DNA from: Pseudoscleropodium purum
Taxonomy: Eukaryota; Streptophyta; Bryopsida; Hypnales; Brachytheciaceae
NCBI GenBank assembly: GCA_963969395.1
Contig: OZ017795.1
Span: forward strand, 30,919,063-30,983,062
Reading direction: 5' to 3'
Length of the DNA: 64,000 nucleotides
The notes under the pieces were generated by a model. The model saw only the letters and a program-made list of their open reading frames with translations, did no database searches and had not been told where the DNA came from. Every line of letters begins with the position of its first letter. Within the stretch, counting starts at the first letter, position 1. This document shows, piece after piece, positions 37,748 through 47,300 of this stretch. A program made the translations under genes and the position numbers.

Positions 37748-38700
37748 TCATTGAACTTTGGACCAAGTTTGACTTGTTAACCCATCCAACTCCAATATGG
37801 TTGCTATAAATTGTGAGCCTTGCATTTGTTCAAGAGTATATTGAAGTTCCTTTATTTGACATTCTTGTTTCGTAATAATATCACTCTTTTCCTTAATTTT
37901 GGCAACCAATTTAATGGAATCTTTATACAAAGAATGAATGAGGACATTTTTTTCTCCCAATTTGACCCTCAAAGTACTAATTGTGTTCGCGGTGGCATCA
38001 TTAGGATTTTCAAGGACTTCTACATCAACAACTACTTTGGCACCTTCATTGTGTTTATGTACACCAACTTCTCCCATTACCACATTAGTGGAGGCTTCAT
38101 CCAAAGCTCTTTGCATAGCCCCTTCTTTTCACAGTTCCACATCCTAACATTGAGTGGATGCGGTGTACAAGTTGCATCCGAGTCATTATCCGGAAGAGAA
38201 TCCTCAATTTTGTAGTTGTCAACTACATCAACTTGCATCCTAAAAGTCCCTAAACTACCCTTTGGATACTTACTCACCCCTTTGGAAAAAATCCATTGGC
38301 AAGGTTTGGAATGTGAATTTTGTTGCTTGAAGCTTTTAAGGTGGACCAGTCCATTTGTTTTCCAAGTTTCAATTCAACACGAACACCTTGTGCAATGAAA
38401 AGTGGCACTTCATTTCAACAGACATTGGGCTTTTGATATAGAACTTGGTACACCTCAATGCAACAATTCTTGAATGCCTAGTCATTGCAATGCTTCAAGT
38501 TTGCTTTGTAGAAGCATCGATGGTTGTTGTGTTGCTCTTCTAGGACCTTGTTGATGTGACACCATTCAATGTATTGAATACACAAATTTGCAAAACATGG
38601 ATTAGGTGTCGCCTCCCATTCTCTAAAAGCAACCTTTGCCAAATTTTGAAGAACATGTAGCCACTTCAGTTGCGATATTGTTTTCTATTGCATTTTTGTT
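37748..38700 (-). pseudogene. Decayed protein-coding gene of unknown family
   Basis: On the minus strand a coherent protein can be read through several in-frame stops and one frameshift. The upstream part (about 38690-38280) reads KTISQLKWLHVLQNLAKVAF..., with stops after CND, NVC and FPKG. It continues in frame with GSLGTFRMQVDVVDNYKIED. A one-base shift near 38115-38125 leads to MQRALDEASTNVVMGEVGVH and a C-terminal segment with predicted coiled-coil character, ending at 37748. I do not recognise the family. An old transposon-encoded protein or a host retrocopy are both possible; no introns are evident. Confidence 0.45.
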
Positions 38701-39954
38701 CCTTGTCTCTTTCTATTGTCCATTGTAGGAGTTGACATCACTAAATGTAATTCATTGAGACATGTGTGTAAGAAACTAAGTAGACCTCATAATGATGCCC
38801 TAACAACCAACTCAAAAGAAGTAGAGGATCAAGGGAAGTTTGTGAAGGACAGGGATGAGTTTATATAATATTAGAGGGGTGTAGGCAATGGTAAGGGGGC
38901 GCAAGCAATGGCAGGGACTCTGTCGAGTTTGGGCGACAATGTTGTTGGGTCCAAATATCGTTCTCGGATAGTAGGTTTAGCTTAAATTAATTATGAAAAA
39001 AAGTGTTAAATTTTTCTACAATTAGGGGACCACTCGAATCTATAAGTAAATGTAAAACTAGTTTGCAGAAAATACAAAAAATTGAATGGCAATCAATTGA
39101 ATCAAATACCTACTATTATTTCCCAATCTACCATAAAAAAGACTTAAGATAGTACATAGAAGGATGTAATTTATTGATATTTTGTGAGAATGTGGAGTGG
39201 AGAGGTAGTATTTATCATGAAAGTCATTATCCATCATGAATCTTCAAAGGGCATGTGACAATTTAGAGATGAGAGTTTGAACACTCATTGTCAAAATGGA
39301 GGAATTATATTAAATGTAGACCTTCACACCTCATTTATACATAGTAGAATAACTTTTTTCAAAAGACTTTGAACTAATTAAAATTGGAAAATCAAGATAA
39401 ATTTCATCTCCAAAATTTCTTTTGTAATTTTGAGACTCCAAAAAAAGGGATAAGGACAAAATTCATACAAAAGATGCTTGAAAATGTTAAGGAAAATATT
39501 CCTTTCAACCCCTCTTTAAATTTGTCCATAACTTTTGATTGGAGGCTTAAAATCTCAAATGGATTTTTAAAATGAAATTTAGCTTGATTTTTCCAACTTT
39601 TATTAGTTCAAAGTTTAAAAACAAAATTTATTCTATTATGCCTAAATGAGGTCTAAAGTTCTAAATTGAATATAATTTTTACTTTTTTACTTATTTAACT
39701 AGATATGAGCTGTTGAACTCCTACTAATCCTAATTTACATATCCTATGTGAATTGTTTTACGTCCTACCATCCCACTTGTATAAAGATTTGTCTTCTCAA
39801 CCACCAACATTCACATGATTTGTTGTGATGAACTCATTTCAAGACAATTGCCAAAAACCCATATATTTCCTGTCATTCGATTGCCAATTTTTTCAATAAT
39901 GATATTTTAAAAGTGCCTAAAATCATTTTGGACTTAAATTAAATATTTAGCACC

Positions 39955-40175
39955 AATGTTGGTATGGTAAGGTAGGAGGTTCTAAAAGTGTCCACCTCCT
40001 TAAATGTACTGTACAATGCATATACATTTTGTTTTTTTGTAGCCTTTAGCCATGTACAAATAATGTATGTTTTAGGAGGTGGATGCTATCATTAGAGTCC
40101 TATGCCACTTTAGCTTCAAATTTCATAACTGATTCCATTAAACTCCAAAAGATATCAAGCAACTTGGGTTAGATT
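39955..40175 (-). repeat. Dispersed repeat C
   Basis: Its reverse complement matches 46995-47220 in CFAP157 intron 4, for example GACCTCCTACCTTACCA versus GAACCTCCTACCTTACCA, and a segment with GGAGTT, then TTATGAA, then TTGAAG. A weaker third copy is at 24183-24290. Confidence 0.65.
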
Positions 40176-40222
40176 CCAATTCTACTTGTCTCTTCAATGG
40201 TTGGTTTATGGACCTCCCCTCT

Positions 40223-41084
40223 TAACCTTTAAAGGTGCAGGCATCCGAAAAGTGGATGTGCCTTGGTCAACTTCAATTACAACTTTCAAAATAACTATTT
40301 TCGGAATTTGATTTCAACTAAAAAAACAAAGCTTGACAAGTTTTGTTTCTATTCCATTTAAAAGTTTTGAGATATGTCAAAAATTGAAAGAGTTATTGCA
40401 ATTGAAAGCTCCACGTGTTGAAACCGAAATAACACAATATGGTATGCTTTTAATTCATATCTTTTTGTTTTTAAATGTATTTTGAATTTAAATTATAAAA
40501 CTATGTTTCTCATTCCACCCTTCATTTACAGTTAAAATTATAGATTATTCTAATATATATTGTAATTGATGTAATTTTATTTCCACCTTTCACTTTGAAA
40601 AATAACAATAAAAATTTTTTTTTCCTTCAAAATTATTGAAAAAATACAAAATAAATAGAAAATTTATTTTTCTACTAGCCAAAAATATCAAAAAAATTTA
40701 CATCAATTAAATAAAAGGATAAATTTGGTTTGATAGTGGAATTTGACTTCAAAGTGTTTGATGTAGCTATTTTGGGTGTAAAAAAAATAAAATAACCAAT
40801 TCAAATTTTTTCATGCTAATCTCTATTGCTACTTTTACTTCCTGAGCAAATTTCAAATAATTTAGATTTTTTTGCTATTTTTACTCATTTATGTTCAATT
40901 TTTGCAACAAAAATGATAACAATTAGAAACTTTCACGAAACAAATTGCAATTTCTCAAAGTGACATATAATTCAGAGTTTTAAGTAGTAAAAACATTAGA
41001 TTGTTGTTTGAACACAATTGAAAAGGCTAAAATTAGCTTAAATAAGAAGTTTGACCATTTTACAAATGGATCAAGTCCTTTAAG
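40223..41084 (+). repeat. Dispersed repeat family B, copy 2 (uninterrupted)
   Basis: It is colinear with 34690-34777 plus 35701-36417. Its left end TTAACCTTTAAAGGTGC and right end (reverse complement TTAATTCCTTAAAGGACTTG) form weak terminal inverted repeats similar to family A, so B may be a distant relative of A. No protein is encoded. Confidence 0.7.
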
Positions 41085-41477
41085 GAATTAATACTTCATA
41101 CCTGCGCACGACGTTGGAGGTAAACAAGCGAAGGACCTTGGCCTGACGCACATGCTGGTTTAACTGGCGGGTTCCGCCAGTGGGGTGGCGGAACTCAGCC
41201 CGGGCCAGCAGAGCCCCGCCAGGGCCTCACCAGTGCCCGCCAGCGGCACTTTAACACAAAAAGGTGGGTCGAAGGTAGGTCCGTGGGAGGGCTGGCCTCC
41301 TTCGTCGCAGCTTCCTCTAGCTTCATCTTCCCCGATTGAGTCTGTCCTCCACAGGGTTGCTCAACTCCAGCGCTTGTCTTGTTTTTTGAGGGTTTTTTAT
41401 TGAGTTCCTATTAGGGTGTGTTTTGGGTACTAGTTGTTGCTAATTTCTTTTAAGCTAGTTTACAGTTGTGAGATACC

Positions 41478-41978
41478 ATGGAGGAAGAGAGATTGTTGCA
41501 ATTGCTTCTCACGAATACTCCTCCACCTTCTCAAGTTCCACCTCTTGTTTCTTCCATTCCAATTGTTGCACCTCCTCCTTTTCAACCTCAACCACCTCCT
41601 CAAGAGCGGCATTGGAGCAATGCTATCGTCAAGTTTTTGCTTGCGCAGTGCAAGGAGCATGTGGAGGCTCACAACTCAATCACGATGCGGTAGCATCAGT
41701 AGGTGAGAATCCACAAGCTCCTTGTTGCTCAATTTCCTCAAGAATCCAGAAGGAAGGTGAAGTCTTTATCGGACAAGTGGAAGAAGTTGAGGAGCACTTA
41801 CTCGAAGATGAAGAAGTTGCGGAATCAAACGGGTGCTAGGGTGCAGGACATTGAAGGTGCCAAATTCATCTGGTACGATTGCGCCAGCTATGTTAGGCAA
41901 ACCTGTAATATCTCTAAAACCTTCTATGATATTATGCAAGCGATCACCATGAGGGGTGTGAATGAAATGAAAAAATAA
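41478..41978 (+). pseudogene. MADF/SANT-like (trihelix-type) Harbinger accessory protein, pseudogene
   Basis: A Pro-rich N-terminus is followed by HWSNAIVKFLLAQCKEHVEA, then RIHKLLVAQFPQESRRKVKS and LSDKWKKLRSTYSKMKKLRN, a tri-helical DNA-binding domain typical of the second Harbinger gene. Two in-frame TAG stops (41691-41693, 41700-41702) interrupt the third-helix region. After about 41880 the sequence runs into the opposite-strand transposase remnant, so the C-terminus is an artefact of the internal deletion. Confidence 0.75.
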
Positions 41979-42506
41979 ACCGCCCTCTCTTCCAGTGGCT
42001 AATGCTCTACAAACAATCATTGTGTACTTACGGATAGTTGACTCACCACATCCATATAAGTTGTGCATCCTAGCAGAACTAACACCGTGTGCTAATCGAT
42101 ATAGAACAAGTTTGACCTGCTTTCTAACTGGAATGGGGGGTCTTACAAAAGTAGTTGTAGTGGGGTTCAAAAGAGGTGTTAATAAATCAACTAAAGCCTC
42201 GAAGGCCATAAAGTCCATACGATAAGTTTGCCAGTACCTCATGTCAAGCATTTACGGAGATGTGTGCCATACATCACCTTCTACAATGTCGTGATGGATG
42301 TATTGGCGTGGCTCAACCCACCACATGCGACGTGGAAATCGTTGCCTTTAAACTAATACTGTAATAATTGGCAACAAGTGCCGCATTGCATGACCCCCCT
42401 CAATCTCAACTGGGACATTAGGTAGTACACGACGATGTCTACGACCAAAAAAGGTCAAGAGTACAACTACAAACGCGAAAAAAACAAGGATAGCATGGTT
42501 AGCCAT
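41880..42506 (-). pseudogene. PIF/Harbinger transposase N-terminal fragment, pseudogene
   Basis: From an ATG at 42506 one frame reads through two TAA stops (near 42352 and 42252). It carries RQRFPRRMWWVEPRQYIHHD, YRMDFMAFEALVDLLTPLL, PVRKQVKLVLYRLAHGVSSA, YGCGESTIRKYTMIVCRAL and IIEGFRDITGLPNIAGAI. This is the helix-turn-helix and start of the DDE_Tnp_4 domain. The DGTHI-type first catalytic Asp and everything after it are absent, so the fragment cannot be active. Confidence 0.85.
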
Positions 42507-42860
42507 CTTCAATCTTCAATAGCTCCAATCTTACACACTCAAATTTAGAAACTCACCAAAATTCTGAATGAGAAGAAGAATTTCATACAAAAATGTTCTA
42601 ACCCTTCACTCCAAAATGTGTTTAAACACCTATTGTGAAACCTGTGAAACCTGTGGAACCTGAGAAACTAACGCCGGCGCAACTTGGTGCAGCTTGGCGC
42701 AGGTGCGTGGAGCAGAAGCAGCGCCCTGCGCCACCGCCCGGCTTTCCTGGGCCAGCCATTGATGCCCCGCCATTTGGCCTGGCGGATGGCGGAGGGCGTG
42801 GCGGCCTGGCCAGCATGTGCGTTGAGCGCTTGACGACGTTACCACGGCTCAAGCTACGTC

Positions 42861-44349
42861 TACAAGCAGCTGCACCTCTTGGTCTTAAACCCTTTCGTTT
42901 CTTGGTCTTAAACCCTTTCGTTGGAGCCTCCATCGCCACCCGCACCTCCCGTCGCCATGCCTCCATTCTCTCCCGGAAAGGTCGCATGCCCTACATGGCC
43001 CCTTCACAACACCGATTCCTGAAATTGGACCAATTTGATCAAAGAGCCGTATCAATGAAATCATTTCTTGCTCGCTCGCTCACTATCCATCCCTTCCTCG
43101 ATCGTGTCAGCTCGATCCTTCCTTTTAATTTCTATAATTTAAGAATCCACCAGCCAAGAGCATTCAGTTTAATATGTGAATGCTTCACGCATTCGATGAA
43201 TCATGATTGAAGTGCGCTCTCTCGCTTCGATCGGAAATGTGGTTTGGCATTGGCCGATTTCTACGGATTCTAGGGTTTGGGGTTTCTTATGAGGAGTAGT
43301 GCATCTGGAATTTCATGCACTGTAAATTGTGCGGAGTGGGGAGGAGACATATGGACAGTAATTGATAATTGTCGGCACGTTTGTTAACATGGCAAATTTT
43401 TTTCAAGGATTTGGGCACTTTTCTTGATGCTCGTGTGCAATCTCGGATCTATAGGAGGCCTAGTTTTGAAAGTTCTGTGCACTTGAATGGCACTATTCTG
43501 GCGCTCTGAGCACGCCAGTTTTAGGAATGCGACCATGATTAATTGCACTCCTCTTCTTTGTGTATTGATTGCTTTTCCACCATGTTTCACTCAGGTTAAA
43601 ACATAGAATGAACGAGGCATGCTCGTTTTAAGTTCCTAAGGAGGGAGTATCACTGCGGCTACTTGACTTGCCAAATCACGATTTAAGCGAGGCTAGGTAC
43701 ACTCTCTGGCTTCTATGGGAAGAGTGTTTTGGTCTGTGGGTTCTAGGGTTTTGTTTCTTAAGTAATTCTATGAGGTATAAAGCGTTTGGAATTTTATGCA
43801 CTTATGTCTGTGTAGAGTTTTGAAGAGATGTCTGAACCTCAATATTATTATTGTTACATTGGTTAACATGCCTAAGTATCAAGACACTAGGGCACTTTTC
43901 TAGACGTCTGCAACGTCTGAAACCTTAAATCTACAGCAGTCCTCGTTTTAAAGCTCTGTAAACTTGAATGTCAAAATTTTGGCGCTCTGGAACATGTCAT
44001 TTTAAGGAGTTCGACCTAAATTAAATGCACATCTTCTTTGTGCACTGACAGCCTTTCACCGTGCTTGTTCGTATATTGAGTCTTGTTGAATAGTTCGTTG
44101 ATGGCCATGGGGTTGCTTGCCGTGGGTTTGAATATATATGAAGGTTCATGATGCTGAGGGTGTTGAACGGGGTTAGTATGCATTTGAATAGTGTAGTGAT
44201 TGCATGCGGCAGAGGTAGCTTTCTCTGTGTAATAGAAGATCGCCCAAGGGATCGCCTCATAACGTGATTAATTCTTGCACGATAATTTAGAGGTGCGTCG
44301 TAGGAGCTGATAGATCCTGTTCTGTCTAGGAACTGTAAGTTTAGACAAA
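42861..44349. promoter_or_regulatory. Upstream region of the CFAP157-like gene
   Basis: It is GC-richer than the surrounding DNA. It contains a 22-bp tandem pair (CTTGGTCTTAAACCCTTTCG at about 42878 and 42901), inverted telo-box-like CTAGGGTTT motifs (about 43271 and 43743), and a diverged tandem duplication (next entry). It probably holds the promoter and 5' UTR, perhaps with non-coding 5' exons. The transcription start is unknown. Confidence 0.5.
43265..44100 (+). repeat. Diverged tandem duplication (copies about 43265-43615 and 43736-44100)
   Basis: The two copies, offset by 471-481 bp, keep an ordered set of blocks: TTCTAGGGTTT, GGAATTTTATGCACT-like, TTAACATG, GGGCACTTTTCT, TTTTGGCGCTCTG-like, TAAATGCACATCTTCTTTGTG-like and the ending near AATAGTTCG. 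Identity is patchy, so the duplication is old. Confidence 0.75.
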
Positions 44350-47300
44350 ATGGCGAAAAAGCCTGAAAAGGACGGCGACGAGTTGGACATACTAAAAGCG
44401 AGCTTGCTGAAGAAGGACCTTGACGTGATAACAATCACGGACAAGATGCGGCGGCTTGAAGATAGATCCCAGTTCATTGTCGGGAGCATGGAAAAGCTCA
44501 GTAATGGAACAAGGGAGAAAATCGTCACATTAACAGACATCATCGACTTTCTCACGAGGTACTTGAAAATTGTTGCTCAGTTGCTAGTTTGCTTGACAAA
44601 AGGTTTCCCTATAATCTGGTGATATGTCTAGGTATTTCATTGAGTAAACTTTTGCATGGTTAAAGCCAATGCAACAAATTTTGAAGAGTGGATTGATTTC
44701 AGATTTTGTAAACGTTTATGAATTGTTCAATCAGTGAGGGAAACGTCAAAGATACCAGAATCGCTGAACTTGAAGAAGCCTATGCGAAATCGGAGCAAGA
44801 CTGCAAAAACACCGTCACACGAATGAATAAACAAATGGCTGATCTTACCAGTGCTCATGAGTTTCAACTGGATAGCATGAAGTTGAAATTGGAAGCTGCA
44901 CATGTGAGACTTCGAGAAATGCAGGATTCTGCTGCCACGAAGAAAGTCATAGAAGATGAGAACGCTGCGTACGTTTATATTACCATCTTTCTTTTGTGGA
45001 AAATTATTATCCTCAGTTCAATTCAGGAGCTACCTGTAATGTTTGTTTATTTGTGAGAGTTGTTTTCTGAGATCGAGGTCTCTTGGATCATGAGGCCTCA
45101 ACATTTGCATGAGGTGTTGTTGAAAAGCGTTCAAAGGAGAATTCCATCAACTTGGTTTCATACAATTTACCTCTTGAAGGAAGGATTTATTCAACTTCAA
45201 AGTTGGAGACTCCAAAAGATAAAAAAGAGTGAACTCATCTATAGATTCTCATATAAAGAATTCTTTCTTTGTTCTTTAAATATTGGGCTTTTTCATATTT
45301 AGGTTGAAAATACAATTGCTCAAAGAGGAAAGGGACCATGCAGAGGCAATTAGTGATGCTGAAAGGGTATCAGTTCAAGAGAAAGAACGACTCAAGAAAG
45401 AGATACAAATTCGAGTAGAAGAGACCAAGAAAGAAATGTCCAATACACTTAAGGAACATCTTCACTCTGTATGATCATATATCTCTAACTGATTTTTAAT
45501 ATTCAATGTATTTGGTGTTTGTTGTGTTTGTTTGCCATAAACTTTATAAAACTCAAGCTATTCATCAAATATCTAACCTTGAAAAGATAAGACCTATCAC
45601 TAAGGTATTTTGCCAAGTCATTCAATTTTTGAACCAATAGGTGCATTCTTCATTTCTACAACAATCATGAATCATCCATCAACTACTTTTTGGCCCAACT
45701 TCTTTTCAAAAATGAAGAGATATGATTTGTTTCTTCCCAATGTACTTTATTTTTAAGAAATTCTAAATTTCTAATATTTTGTATTTGAATTAGAAATGAA
45801 TTTATGAAACAAAACAAAATATGTGGATTTAAAATCCTATATACTCTTTTGATATCTCATGAAATAATTGTGAAAGCATTATGTATTATTAAGGTTTTGT
45901 GTAAATTTCTATTTTCATTCATTTTTATAGTCTTTACAATTTGAATCAATAATCAACATAGATGTATTTTCTTTACTAATAGTGTTTTGCTAGGTATATT
46001 AGAAAACAAAAAGAACAATTATCGAGAATGAACAACTTAGAAAAGAAGTTGGATATCACATCCATCAAATTGAGATGCTAGTTCAACAAAATCAAAAACT
46101 AAGTAATGAATTGGGCAACATCACTCGTAATATTCAACTTTCTAAAGAGGTGAAATGCAATTTTCATCATTTTTTTTATACAATGCACTCATCTTTATAA
46201 TCAATGTTACTTCAAATATGTGATTGAATCACTTATAAATTTATCTCTACTTCTTCACTAAAAATACCAATTATACCTTTATTCAATTTATTTCACAATG
46301 TTATGCCTTTCATTCTTTTTTAGTTAACCATCTTCAAATCTTATTATCATAATTTTTATTTTTTCTATACTACTAATTTTATTTTTCAAATTCTATTATT
46401 GCCATTTTTTCATGATCAAATTTTGCTAAGGTTATCATTTACAACTGCATACTTTTGTGTGAGTTACAACAAAGGGAGGATGTAAGAGATCTAAAAATCC
46501 ATGAAATATTCAACATAATTTCAATCTCCATTTTTACATATCTAAACAATCTAGAGAAATGAAGCTCCCTACTAAGATAGATATCTATTCTTGTCCTTGC
46601 ACACATTTTCGTCTCCATGCACTAATGGTGTAAATTCTAGAAAGCAAGTGTGCACCATTGGTACATGACAGAGGAATTCTTAAAGGGACAAAAATGGATA
46701 TGTCTATCTTTGTCATGATAGCAAAAAATATGTAATTAAGAAATAAAATAAAATCACATGTTGAGTGTACAAGTGAATTGGATAAAAATGCACATTATTT
46801 AGCAAAGATTGCAATCTTAAGTTCAACGTCTATTGCAAGCTAGATTCTTTCTCTAAGCTATTGACGCAACTTCTCAAAAAAGTTATTTTTGTGTACTCCT
46901 AGTACACTATCCTTAATTTTGACTTATGATAAATTGCGTTTTTCAAATCAGCACATAAACTTCTTGAAATTAATTTTTCAGTAAATTTTCCTTGAAAGCC
47001 AAGTCTTTTGATATTGTTTAAAGCTTTGTGGAGTTAGTTATGAATTTTTGAAGTTGAAATACAACAATCACAAATAGTGTCTACTTCCTAAAATGTACAC
47101 TTTTTATACATTGATGGGTACAATGATATAAACAAAGCAAAATGTAACTCTACATTAAAGGACACTTGATGCTTTTTGAGCCCAATTGCTTTATGGACCT
47201 CCTACCTTACCAATGCCAATATAGTTTGATAGTTTGATAGGAAGGTTAAGTTGTAGAGAATTAAACTTATTGTAGTAGTTGTCAAAATATGAGGATATTG

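Larger units (their letters stand above)
38701..41100. other. Intergenic region with dispersed repeats
   Basis: No gene was recognised. It holds a dispersed repeat C copy (39955-40175) and a family B copy (40223-41084), then passes into the GC-rich edge of the Harbinger element at about 41100. Confidence 0.65.
41101..42860. mobile_element. Broken PIF/Harbinger DNA transposon
   Basis: Two convergent relic genes (a MADF/SANT-like DNA-binding protein on + and a DDE transposase fragment on -) lie between GC-rich flanks containing CCGCCAG-type repeats. A 13-bp inverted repeat ACGCACATGCTGG is at 41146-41158 and, inverted, at 42810-42822. Two-gene organisation is the hallmark of PIF/Harbinger. The middle is deleted: the catalytic half of the transposase and the end of the MADF-like gene are missing. 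The exact termini and the 3-bp target duplication could not be fixed. Confidence 0.75.

Noticed and set aside
37700..37760. tRNA-like T-loop GTTCGAGTC
   Set aside because: No acceptor, D or anticodon arms could be folded around it; no tRNA gene was found in the window.
42622..43210. Open frames over the GC-rich end of the Harbinger element
   Set aside because: Pro/Ala/Arg-rich readings on both strands of a GC-rich repeat-like flank; no family signal.
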